Counted from the stretch's first letter, positions 1 through 6,334 are shown. The stretch: DNA of 16,595 nt from JAFAVZ01 sp036009105 (GCA_036009105.1 DASYMJ010000124.1:1-16595); one strand, 5' to 3'. The notes: a model not told the origin generated them from the letters alone. Program-made: numbers and translations.

Positions 1-444
1 GTGCTCCGGCCGCTGGGCAAGGGGCTGGTGATGCAGCAGCTCTACTACCCGAACGAGGTCCGCTCCATCGACGAGCTCGATCTCGGCGATGCCGAGGTGA
101 AAGAGTCGGAGTTGCGGATGGCCGTGCAGCTCGCCGAAATGAGCGCCAGCGACACCTTCGATCCCGCGCAGTACCGCGATGAAGTGCAGGAGCGCGTGCG
201 CGGCCTGATCCAGCAGAAGGTCGAGGACGGGCAGGAGATCACCAATGCCCTCGCCGAGGAGCCGAAGGCGCAGGTCATCGATCTGATGGAAGCGCTGAAG
301 GCCAGCCTCGCCTCGCCGCGGCCCTCGGCCCGCAGCGCTTCGGCGCCGAAGACGAGCAAGATGCCGATCAAGGCCGAGGCGAAGCGCAAGCCGGCCAAGC
401 CGGCGGCGCGGAAGGCGGCGGCCGCCAAGTCCCGGGCAAGGTAA
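1..444 (+). CDS. ku: Ku protein, C-terminal part (5' end outside window)
   Basis: Bacterial Ku is a homodimeric ring that binds DNA double-strand ends and recruits LigD for non-homologous end joining. The visible 147 residues read as the last part of the Ku beta-barrel core: the L-R-P-x-G-K-G-L-x-M-Q-x-L-Y-Y segment followed by N-E-V-R-S (about residues 2-23), then the helical stretch with E-L-x-M-A-x-x-L and F-D-P-x-x-Y-R-D-E (to about residue 85). From about residue 105 the protein becomes a low-complexity Lys/Ala/Pro tail, as in Ku proteins with basic C-terminal extensions that add DNA contacts. Full-length bacterial Ku is usually about 260-310 residues, so roughly half is missing upstream, and the GTG at base 1 is most likely an internal Val codon. 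No LigD is visible here. The stop codon is followed after zero bases by a paired REP element. Family assignment is confident; the extent upstream cannot be judged. Confidence 0.9.
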   Translation: MLRPLGKGLVMQQLYYPNEVRSIDELDLGDAEVKESELRMAVQLAEMSASDTFDPAQYRDEVQERVRGLIQQKVEDGQEITNALAEEPKAQVIDLMEALKASLASPRPSARSASAPKTSKMPIKAEAKRKPAKPAARKAAAAKSRAR

Positions 445-524
445 ATGTAGGGCCGGCTCTCAGCCGGCCCGATCGCGGCATACCCATTCCGCCTCGATGG
501 GCCGGCTGAGAGCCGGCCCTACAT
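445..524. repeat. Paired REP element (BIME-like), copy 1
   Basis: Two perfect 26-base inverted arms lie at 445-470 and 499-524, separated by 28 bases. Each arm is itself a hairpin: stem strand GGGCCGGCT, loop CTC (GAG in the right arm), stem strand AGCCGGCCC. On the 5' side of the stem sits ATGTAG, so each unit carries the GTAG tetranucleotide beside a GC-rich hairpin. That is the layout of repetitive extragenic palindromes handled by REP-associated tyrosine transposases (RAYTs). The same arms recur at 3920-3989. The element begins directly after the Ku stop codon and ends 15 bases before the next gene. It could also form one long stem in the Ku transcript and act as a terminator or 3'-end stabiliser; that is inference. 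Confidence 0.9.
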
Positions 525-525
525 G

Positions 526-531
526 TAAAAT
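526..531 (+). promoter_or_regulatory. Candidate -10 box for the MerR-TPR gene, leaderless arrangement
   Basis: TAAAAT lies directly after the REP element, with 8 bases between it and the ATG at 540. A start site 7-9 bases downstream of a -10 box would fall at or just before that ATG, and no Shine-Dalgarno is present. No good -35 hexamer is seen, because that region is the GC-rich right REP arm. The call is tentative. Confidence 0.35.
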
Positions 532-539
532 AACGCGCA

Positions 540-1367
540 ATGTCCTATACCCTGCGCGAGGTCTCCGCCATGCTGGGGCTCTCCTCCGCGCAGATCCGTT
601 CCTACGCCACGCAGGGCTTCCTCACGCCGGAGCTCGCGCCGGACGGCGAGCTCCGCTTCGGCTTCCAGGACCTGATCCTCCTCCGCACCGCGGGGGAGCT
701 CGCCTCGGCCCACATCCCGCAGCGCAAAGTGCGCCGCGTCCTGGAGCGGCTGCGCGATCAGCTGCCGGAGGGGCGGTCGCTGACCGGCGTTCGCATCGCG
801 GCGGATGGCGACCGGGTCGTGGTTCGCGACGGCGAAGCGGTCTGGAACCCCGAGTCGGGACAGTCGCTCTTCGACTTCGCCGTTTCCGACATCGTGGCCA
901 AGACCGCGCCCTTCGCGTTGCGCGCCGTGGAGCAGGCCAAGGAGCGGGAGGAGCACCTCCGCGCGGAAGACTGGTTCGACCTCGGCTGCGAGCTCGAGCT
1001 GAGCTCCATCGAGGAGGCGAAAGAAGCGTACGAGCGCGCGCTCAAGCTCGACGCGCGCCATCCCGATGCCCACGTCAACCTCGGTCGGCTCCTGCACGAG
1101 CAGGGCGCGCCGGCCGCGGCGGAGGAGCACTACCGCAAGGCCATCGCGGCGAAGCCCGATCACGACACCGCCTGGTTCAACCTCGGCGTCGCTTTGGAAG
1201 ACCTGGGCCGCAATCGCGATGCGACGGAGGCCTACCGGCGGGCCATCGCCCTGGATGACGACAACGCCGACGCGCACTACAACCTGGCCGGACTGTTCGA
1301 GAAGAAGGGCGACAAGCAGGCGGCGCTGCGCCACCTGAAGACGTATGCAAGGCTCCGCAAGTCCTGA
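540..1367 (+). CDS. MerR-type HTH domain / TPR repeat protein
   Basis: Residues 3-75 look like a MerR-family winged helix-turn-helix: Y-T-L-R-E-V-S-A-M-L-G-L-S, then a Q-I-R-S-Y-x-x-x-G-F-L-T-P recognition segment and F-x-x-Q-D-L-I-L-L-R-T. Residues 80-125 form a short beta-rich linker of unknown role. From about residue 142 to the end there are four tetratricopeptide repeats with typical A-x-x-N-L-G and A-x-x-x-Y-x-x-A-I-A-L patterns (about 142-175, 176-209, 210-243, 244-275). The protein is probably a cytoplasmic DNA-binding regulator whose TPRs bind a partner protein. It has no cysteine cluster or classical effector domain, so it is not a normal metal- or drug-sensing MerR. The ATG at 540 fits the start of the HTH. 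The gene overlaps the next one by 23 bases, implying coupled expression. Whether it has anything to do with the neighbouring Ku gene is unknown. Confidence 0.8.
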   Translation: MSYTLREVSAMLGLSSAQIRSYATQGFLTPELAPDGELRFGFQDLILLRTAGELASAHIPQRKVRRVLERLRDQLPEGRSLTGVRIAADGDRVVVRDGEAVWNPESGQSLFDFAVSDIVAKTAPFALRAVEQAKEREEHLRAEDWFDLGCELELSSIEEAKEAYERALKLDARHPDAHVNLGRLLHEQGAPAAAEEHYRKAIAAKPDHDTAWFNLGVALEDLGRNRDATEAYRRAIALDDDNADAHYNLAGLFEKKGDKQAALRHLKTYARLRKS

Positions 1368-2541
1368 ATCGGGCGAGCGGCCTCCCGTCCGCGGGGAGCG
1401 CCTCGTCGCCCTGGACGTCTTCCGCGGCGTGACCATCGCCGCGATGCTGCTCGTCAACAACCCCGGTTCCTGGTCCGCCATCTACGGGCCGCTGGAGCAC
1501 GCCGAATGGCACGGCTGGACGCCGACGGATCTGATCTTCCCCTTCTTCCTCTTCATCGTCGGCATCACCACGCACCTCTCCAGGAAGGAGCCGAAGCGGA
1601 TCGTCCGCCGCGGCCTGCTGATCGTGCTCCTCGGTCTCCTGTTGAACGCGTTCCCGTTCTTCTGGTGGGGGAAGATGGCCGGCTTTGCGCAGCCGACCTT
1701 TCTCGACCGCGTCGCGTGGCGCTTCGAGCACCTCCGCTTCGCCGGCGTGCTGCAGCGCATCGGCATCGCCTACATCGCGGCGGCGCTCATCTCTCTCTAT
1801 GCGACGCGGCGGCAGATCATCATCACCATCGCCGCGATCCTGATCGGCTATTGGGTGCTGATGACGTGCGTGCCGGTGCCGGGCACCGGCGAGCTCGGCG
1901 CGTTCGTGCTCGACCAGCCGCCGAAGACGCTCGCCGCCTGGCTCGACCGGGCCATCCTCGGCACGAACCACATCTGGTCTTCCACCAAGACGTGGGATCC
2001 GGAAGGGCCGCTCTCCACCTTGCCCGCCATCGCCACCGCCCTGCTCGGCGTGCTGGCCGGCGCCTGGCTGACCCGCCGGGACAAGCCGCTCATCGAACGG
2101 GTGGCGAAGCTGTACGGCGCCGGTTGCCTGGCCATGCTTGCCGGCAAGCTTTGGGACTGGGTCTTCCCGATCAACAAGAACCTCTGGACCAGCTCCTATG
2201 TGCTCTTCACGGCCGGTTTCGCCTGCGTGGCCTTGGCGACGTGCCTCTGGCTGATCGACGTGGAGGGGCGGCGCGGCTGGACGAAGCCGTTCGTGATCTA
2301 CGGCGTGAACCCGATGGCGGCATTCGTCGGCTCGGGGCTGATGGCGCGCCTGATTGACTCGCTCATCAAAGTGCGGCGCGGCAACGAGCTCAAATCGCTG
2401 CACGCGATGACGTTCGAGTGGGTGAATCTGCCCTGGTTCTCGCCGAAGTTCGCCTCGCTCCTGTGGGGCCTCGGCTTCGTCGCGCTGTGGCTCGGCATCC
2501 TGACCCTGCTGCATCGACGCGGGCTCATCCTGAAGGTGTGA
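1345..2541 (+). CDS. HGSNAT-like membrane acyltransferase (DUF5009/NagX type)
   Basis: This 398-residue multi-pass inner-membrane protein resembles heparan-alpha-glucosaminide N-acetyltransferase and its bacterial relatives, which move an acetyl group across the membrane from acetyl-CoA to a sugar amine. The diagnostic N-terminal block is present: R-L-x-A-L-D-V-F-R-G-V-T-I at 19-31, H52 in E-H-A-E-W-H-G-W-T at 51-59, then D-L-I-F-P-F-F-L-F-I-V-G at 62-73. The His before the W-x-G-x-T motif corresponds to the active-site His proposed for human HGSNAT. About ten hydrophobic segments follow, including I-Y-G-V-N-P-M-A-A-F near residue 315. The ATG at 1345 lies inside the upstream gene (23-base overlap), and no better start precedes the conserved block. 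The real bacterial substrate is unknown; an amino sugar or cell-envelope glycan is the natural guess. Confidence 0.82.
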   Translation: MQGSASPESGERPPVRGERLVALDVFRGVTIAAMLLVNNPGSWSAIYGPLEHAEWHGWTPTDLIFPFFLFIVGITTHLSRKEPKRIVRRGLLIVLLGLLLNAFPFFWWGKMAGFAQPTFLDRVAWRFEHLRFAGVLQRIGIAYIAAALISLYATRRQIIITIAAILIGYWVLMTCVPVPGTGELGAFVLDQPPKTLAAWLDRAILGTNHIWSSTKTWDPEGPLSTLPAIATALLGVLAGAWLTRRDKPLIERVAKLYGAGCLAMLAGKLWDWVFPINKNLWTSSYVLFTAGFACVALATCLWLIDVEGRRGWTKPFVIYGVNPMAAFVGSGLMARLIDSLIKVRRGNELKSLHAMTFEWVNLPWFSPKFASLLWGLGFVALWLGILTLLHRRGLILKV

Positions 2542-2585
2542 ACCCTCTGTAAACGGTAAGACACGGCGGCCGTCTATCCGGCATC

Positions 2586-3917
2586 ATGCTCGGATCTATG
2601 AGATTTCCAAGGGTTCTCCTGTCAATCCTCCTCGCGGCCATCGTGCTGCCGCTCGCTGCCGAGCAGAAGTCCCATGAGGCGACGCCGTTCGAAGTCCTGC
2701 TCCATCAACGACATGGCGAGGCGCTGACCAGGACGCCGCGGGTTGCGCCGCCCTTCGTGGTGACGGAAGACGCCACCGCCTCGGCCACGAAGGTCTTCAA
2801 CGTCACGGCCCGCCAGTTCCAGTTCGATTTCAACCCCTCGCCCGTGGTCATCAACCAGGGCGACAACGTCACCCTGAACGTCAGCGTCCCGAACAACGAC
2901 GGCTCCGACTTCGGCCACGGCTTCTTCCTGGAGAACTACATGGACGCCGGGGTGAACATCGGCAAAGGGAAGACGGTCTCCATCCAGTTCATCGCCAGCG
3001 AGGCCGGCACCTTCACCTTCATCTGCACCCTGACCTGCGGCGTGTTCCACTCGAACATGTTCGGGACTCTGACCGTGCAGGCCGCGCCGCAGAACCCGGC
3101 GCCGACGATCTCCGGCGTGACGCCCGCCTCCGGCCCGGTCACGGGCGGGACGACGGTGCAGATCGACGGCGCGAACTTTCAGAACAACGCCACGGTGAAG
3201 TTCGGCGCGAACAGCGCCACGAACGTGACGTTCGTCAGCTCGACGCGCCTCACGGCGGTGACGCCGGCCGGCGCGGCGGTGGGAGCGGTCAGCGTGACGG
3301 TGACCAATCCCGACAGCCAGAGCGGCTCTTCGGCCGGCTTCAGCTACACCGCGGCCGGCCCTTTCATCGGCAGCGTGACGCCGGGCACCGGCTCGACCGC
3401 CGGCGGCACGACCATCACCATCAGCGGCACCGGCTTCGCGAGCGGCGCCACGGTGACCATCGGCGGCGTCGCGGCTTCCCATGTGGTGTTCGTCGACGCT
3501 TCCACGCTCACGGCCGTGACGCCGCTCGGCCCCACGAACGAGCAGGCCACGCAGCCGAAGGACGTCACCGTGACCAACCCGGATGGCCAGGCCGCGACCC
3601 GCATCGGCGCCTTCACCTACACCGTGCCGCCCCTGGCCGTCGACGCCATCACTCCCTCTTTCGCGCCGCCGGCCGGCGGCGTGACGGTGACCATCACCGG
3701 CGCCGGCTTCACCAGCGGCGTGACCTCGTCGGTCACGTTCGGCGGCACGGCGGCGACCAACGTGACCGTGGTGAACGCCGTGACGCTGAGCGCCGTCGCC
3801 CCCGCGCACGCGCTCGGCACGGTGGATGTGGTGGTGCGGGTGGGGACCGCCACGGTCACGAAAACCGGCGCCTTCAAGTACGAGGAGTCGCCCAAACGCC
3901 GCCGCGCGATCAAGTAA
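2586..3917 (+). CDS. Secreted CuA-type cupredoxin / triple IPT-TIG domain protein
   Basis: The protein has 443 residues. A hydrophobic signal peptide spans about residues 5-25; a second ATG at 2598 (Met5) gives a more typical signal peptide and may be the true start. A cupredoxin domain (about 68-165) opens with F-N-V-T-A-R-Q-F-Q-F and contains His111, Cys147, Cys151, His155 and Met158 in the order and spacing of a binuclear CuA centre (C-x3-C-G-x2-H-x2-M), as in cytochrome oxidase subunit II. The Glu between the two Cys in the oxidase is Leu149 here. Three IPT/TIG immunoglobulin-like domains follow (about 171-255, 257-347, 348-433), each with a P-x-x-G-x-x-x-G-G motif near its start, then a short basic tail (K-R-R-R-A-I-K). 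It is probably extracellular or periplasmic. No cox gene is nearby, so an electron-transfer or copper-binding role is inference. A REP pair starts 2 bases after its stop. Confidence 0.82.
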   Translation: MLGSMRFPRVLLSILLAAIVLPLAAEQKSHEATPFEVLLHQRHGEALTRTPRVAPPFVVTEDATASATKVFNVTARQFQFDFNPSPVVINQGDNVTLNVSVPNNDGSDFGHGFFLENYMDAGVNIGKGKTVSIQFIASEAGTFTFICTLTCGVFHSNMFGTLTVQAAPQNPAPTISGVTPASGPVTGGTTVQIDGANFQNNATVKFGANSATNVTFVSSTRLTAVTPAGAAVGAVSVTVTNPDSQSGSSAGFSYTAAGPFIGSVTPGTGSTAGGTTITISGTGFASGATVTIGGVAASHVVFVDASTLTAVTPLGPTNEQATQPKDVTVTNPDGQAATRIGAFTYTVPPLAVDAITPSFAPPAGGVTVTITGAGFTSGVTSSVTFGGTAATNVTVVNAVTLSAVAPAHALGTVDVVVRVGTATVTKTGAFKYEESPKRRRAIK

Positions 3918-3919
3918 AA

Positions 3920-3989
3920 ATGTAGGGCCGGCTCTCAGCCGGCCCACTTGATCCGTAATTGTTGGGCCGGCTGAGAGCCGGCCCTACAT
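3920..3989. repeat. Paired REP element (BIME-like), copy 2
   Basis: The 26-base arms are identical to those of copy 1, at 3920-3945 and 3964-3989. The central spacer is 18 bases and unrelated to the 28-base spacer of copy 1. Each arm again has GTAG on the 5' side of a 9-bp stem with a CTC/GAG loop. As in copy 1, the left arm lies within 2 bases of a TAA stop codon, and the downstream gene is on the same strand. Full arm identity with divergent spacers shows that the arms, not the spacer, are the conserved unit. A terminator role is possible. Confidence 0.9.
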
Positions 3990-4033
3990 CTTCGTCCGGG
4001 AACACTCCCACCGGCCCCGCCGTTAGCCCCGCC

Positions 4034-5008
4034 ATGCGCCGCATCGCTCTCACCGCAGCCGCTTTTTTCGCCGCCACGCTCGCGTCCGCCGCGACCGCTC
4101 CCAAGTCCTACGATGCGACCTACCTCGCCACCGTCTCCGGCATTCCGGAAGGGGTGAAGGAGCTGAAGGTCTGGATCCCGCTGCCGGTCACGCGCGGCGC
4201 GCAGACGGTGAGCAACGTCGTGATCGACTCGCCGTACGCGTTCCGGCGCCACAAGGACGCGGAGCTCGGCAACGAGTACGCCTACGCCACCATCGCCCAT
4301 CCGCCCGCCGGCGACCTGAGGGTGAAAGTGCGCTTCAGCGCCACCCGCCGCGAAGAAGTGGGCAGCCACCCCTTCGAGACCGCCGCCTCGCGCGCCGAGC
4401 TCGCGCGGGCGCTGAAAGCCGACCGCCTGGTCACCCTCTCGCCGCGCGTCCGGAAGCTGGCCGATGAAGTCACTGCCGGCAAGAGCGGCACCATGGAGGA
4501 GGCCAGGGCCATCTACGAGCACCTCATCACCACCATGAAGTACGACAAGACGGAGCCGGGGTGGGGCAAGGGCGACACCGAGCGCGCCTGCGACGTCCGC
4601 AAGGGCAACTGCACCGACTTTCACTCCCTCTTCATGTCCCTGGCCCGGGCGAAAGGCATCCCGGCGCGCTTCATCATCGGCTTCCCCCTCACCGCCGCCG
4701 ACGGTGACGTGAAGGGCTATCACTGCTGGTCGGAGTTCTACGTGAAGGGCAAGGGCTGGATCCCGGTCGATGCGTCCGACGCGTCGAAGTCGAGCGATCC
4801 GGCCGTGCGCGCGTACCTCTTCGGCAACCTCGATCCGAACCGCGTGCAGTTCACGGTCGGGCGCGACCTGACCCTGACGCCGAAGACGTCGCAGCCGCTC
4901 AACTTCTTCATCTATCCGCGGGCCGAGGCGGATGGGCAGGAGATCGGGACCCCGGCCATCTCGCTGCAGTTCCGCGAGCTCGCTCCGGCGGCGGTGACCG
5001 GGCGATGA
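4034..5008 (+). CDS. Exported transglutaminase-like (cysteine protease fold) protein
   Basis: This 324-residue protein has a Sec signal peptide (M-R-R-I-A-L..., hydrophobic to about residue 19, A-S-A-A-T cleavage region). An N-terminal beta-rich region (about 25-105) with K-V-W-I-P-L-P resembles the Ig-like domain that precedes bacterial transglutaminase domains. The transglutaminase core spans about 130-255 with a complete Cys-His-Asp triad: Cys193 in G-N-C-T-D-F-H, His230 in G-Y-H-C-W-S-E-F, Asp246 in P-V-D-A-S-D. Most bacterial members are thought to act as periplasmic proteases or amidases rather than cross-linkers; the substrate here is unknown. I chose the ATG at 4034 because it gives a clean signal peptide. 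An in-frame TTG at 3959 would start inside the REP spacer and put repeat-derived residues on the N-terminus. The stop overlaps the next start (ATGA), so the two are co-translated. Confidence 0.87.
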   Translation: MRRIALTAAAFFAATLASAATAPKSYDATYLATVSGIPEGVKELKVWIPLPVTRGAQTVSNVVIDSPYAFRRHKDAELGNEYAYATIAHPPAGDLRVKVRFSATRREEVGSHPFETAASRAELARALKADRLVTLSPRVRKLADEVTAGKSGTMEEARAIYEHLITTMKYDKTEPGWGKGDTERACDVRKGNCTDFHSLFMSLARAKGIPARFIIGFPLTAADGDVKGYHCWSEFYVKGKGWIPVDASDASKSSDPAVRAYLFGNLDPNRVQFTVGRDLTLTPKTSQPLNFFIYPRAEADGQEIGTPAISLQFRELAPAAVTGR

Positions 5009-5931
5009 AAAGGGCTCTCGCCGCCGTCGCGCTGCTGCTCCTCGCCACCTCCGCCTTCGCCGGCAATCCGCCGACGCCGGGCACCGGCACGTTCACCACG
5101 ATCGAGGCGCTGGAGTTCGCGAACGTCGACGGCAAGCCGCTCCTGCTCGACCTGCGCATCCCGGACGGGCCCGGCCCCTTCCCGCTCATCGTCTATCTGC
5201 ACAGCGGCGCCTGGATCAGCGGCGACCGCAGCGGCGGCCCGGCCATCCGCCAGGCCGCGCGCGGCTATGCCGTGGCCAGCATCGACTACCGCCTCGCGCC
5301 GCAGTACGTCTGGCCGGCGCAGCTCGAGGACTGCAAGGCCGCGGTCCGCTGGCTCCGCGCGCACGCCGCGCAATACCGCCTCGACCCGGCGCGCGTCGGC
5401 GTCTTCGGCACCTCGTCCGGCGGCCATCTCGCCGCTATGCTCGCCACCACCAACGGCCGCCCCGAATTCGAAGGCGCTTACCTCGGCAACCCCGACCAGT
5501 CCAGCTCCGTCAAGGCCGTGGTCGACCTCTACGGCCCGACCGACCTGCTCAAGCTGGACGACCAGAAGCTCCCCTGCATCCCTCTCGACGGCAACGCTCC
5601 CTTCATGCCGCCGTCCCTGCTGATGGGCTGCCCCATCCAGCAGTGCAAGGAAAAGACGGCCACCGCCAGCCCCCTCAATTACGTGACGCGCGACACCCCG
5701 CCCTTCCTCATCCTGCACGGCCTGCTGGACTGCCTCGTCCCCTGGCAACAAAGCCAACTCCTCGACGACGCGCTCGAGGCGCAGGGTGTCGACTCCACGC
5801 TCGTCTACCTGTTGACCGCCGGCCACGCCGACCACCAGTTCGACGACCCAAAGTACAAGCAGATGGTGAGCGACTTCCTCGACGCGAAACTGCGCGGGCC
5901 GTTGCCGCAGAAGCGGCGCGCGGCGCGATAG
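5005..5931 (+). CDS. Exported alpha/beta hydrolase (BD-FAE/HSL-like esterase)
   Basis: The protein has 308 residues with a Sec signal peptide (M-K-R-A-L-A..., cleavage near A-F-A-G at 17-20). The alpha/beta hydrolase fold is recognised by Y-L-H-S-G-A-W at 64-70 (oxyanion-hole region, Ser replacing the usual first Gly of H-G-G), D-Y-R-L-A-P-Q at 94-100, nucleophile elbow G-T-S-S-G with Ser137, acid Asp242 in H-G-L-L-D-C-L-V-P, and the catalytic His near the end (His274 or His277 in A-G-H-A-D-H-Q-F). This matches small secreted carboxylesterases and carbohydrate esterases. Several Cys (110, 191, 209, 214, 243) could form disulfides in the periplasm. The 4-base ATGA overlap with the transglutaminase-like gene implies translational coupling, and both products are exported. 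A polypeptide, peptidoglycan or acylated glycan substrate is possible but nothing in the sequence fixes it. Confidence 0.87.
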   Translation: MKRALAAVALLLLATSAFAGNPPTPGTGTFTTIEALEFANVDGKPLLLDLRIPDGPGPFPLIVYLHSGAWISGDRSGGPAIRQAARGYAVASIDYRLAPQYVWPAQLEDCKAAVRWLRAHAAQYRLDPARVGVFGTSSGGHLAAMLATTNGRPEFEGAYLGNPDQSSSVKAVVDLYGPTDLLKLDDQKLPCIPLDGNAPFMPPSLLMGCPIQQCKEKTATASPLNYVTRDTPPFLILHGLLDCLVPWQQSQLLDDALEAQGVDSTLVYLLTAGHADHQFDDPKYKQMVSDFLDAKLRGPLPQKRRAAR

Positions 5932-5935
5932 GTAG

Positions 5936-5964
5936 TTGTCTAGTGCGCGCTGCCGACCTATTTT
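5936..5964 (+). promoter_or_regulatory. Candidate sigma70-like promoter, leaderless arrangement
   Basis: A -35-like TTGTCT (5936-5941), a 17-base spacer and a -10-like TATTTT (5959-5964) lie just before the ATG at 5971. Six bases separate the -10 box from the ATG, so the transcript would start at or next to the start codon. No Shine-Dalgarno is present. The TATTTTT run stands out in very GC-rich surroundings. Confidence 0.4.
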
Positions 5965-5970
5965 TCTGCC

Positions 5971-6327
5971 ATGCAACGCTATCTGCTACTCGCCGGACGC
6001 AACGCTCTCGTCGTCATCCTTTACTGGGTGGTCGGCTTTCTCCTCATCAAGCTCACCGAGCAACGCGGCGTGGTAGCGGCTGACGTTGCGCAGGTCGTCG
6101 CCGCGGGGATCGGCATCGCGTTGGCGGTGACGCTGCGGGCGCGCATCGCCCTCTTCCTCATCGCCGCGTTCGGCGCGTTTGTCACGGCCGAGCTGGCCAT
6201 CCACGCCATCTATGGCGGCCAGACGGTGCAGGGTGCGCCGCAGCATTTTGCCGTACTCGCCGCCGCGTTCCTCGGCATCGGCGGAGGCGTCTTGCTCGTC
6301 GCGCGGCGGCGGTTGGGCGAGGTATAG
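5971..6327 (+). CDS. Small four-helix membrane protein, unknown function
   Basis: I do not recognise the family of this 118-residue protein. It shows four hydrophobic segments (about 10-27, 37-55, 58-79 and 90-110), short connecting loops and a basic C-terminus (A-R-R-R-L-G-E-V), so the C-terminal end is likely cytoplasmic. A histidine pair of unknown relevance sits around the last loop (His78 and His92). There is no Shine-Dalgarno; the start is supported by the -10-like box just upstream and by full-length hydrophobic coding. It follows the hydrolase gene by 39 bases but appears to have its own promoter. A 39-residue membrane peptide follows 7 bases after its stop codon. Confidence 0.65.
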   Translation: MQRYLLLAGRNALVVILYWVVGFLLIKLTEQRGVVAADVAQVVAAGIGIALAVTLRARIALFLIAAFGAFVTAELAIHAIYGGQTVQGAPQHFAVLAAAFLGIGGGVLLVARRRLGEV

Positions 6328-6328
6328 T
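6323..6328 (+). promoter_or_regulatory. Candidate -10 box before the 39-residue ORF
   Basis: TATAGT matches TATAAT at five of six positions. It overlaps the stop codon of the upstream gene and leaves 6 bases before the ATG at 6335, the same geometry as the boxes before 540 and 5971. No -35 hexamer is evident. GAGGG lies between the box and the ATG but only 1 base from the start, too close for a normal Shine-Dalgarno. Confidence 0.3.
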
Positions 6329-6334
6329 GAGGGC

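Noticed and set aside
1177..2514. Long antisense reading frame (445 codons) across the HGSNAT-like gene
   Set aside because: Shadow frame typical of GC-rich DNA; low-complexity Arg/Glu/Gly/Pro-rich product, no domain, while the opposite strand encodes a clear membrane enzyme.
2556..2578. Imperfect dyad around CGGCGGCCG between the acyltransferase and CuA-IPT genes as a terminator
   Set aside because: Stem is short and interrupted, with no T-run after it.
2622..3947. Antisense reading frame opposite the CuA-IPT gene, starting in the REP element
   Set aside because: Product is Arg/Gly/His-rich with no recognisable domain; its start is a repeat-derived M-G-R-L-R-A-G-P-T.
445..3989. The two inverted-repeat pairs as ends of one composite transposon carrying the three genes between them
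   Set aside because: No transposase lies between them, each copy is already a complete inverted pair, and there is no visible target duplication; REP pairs explain the data better.
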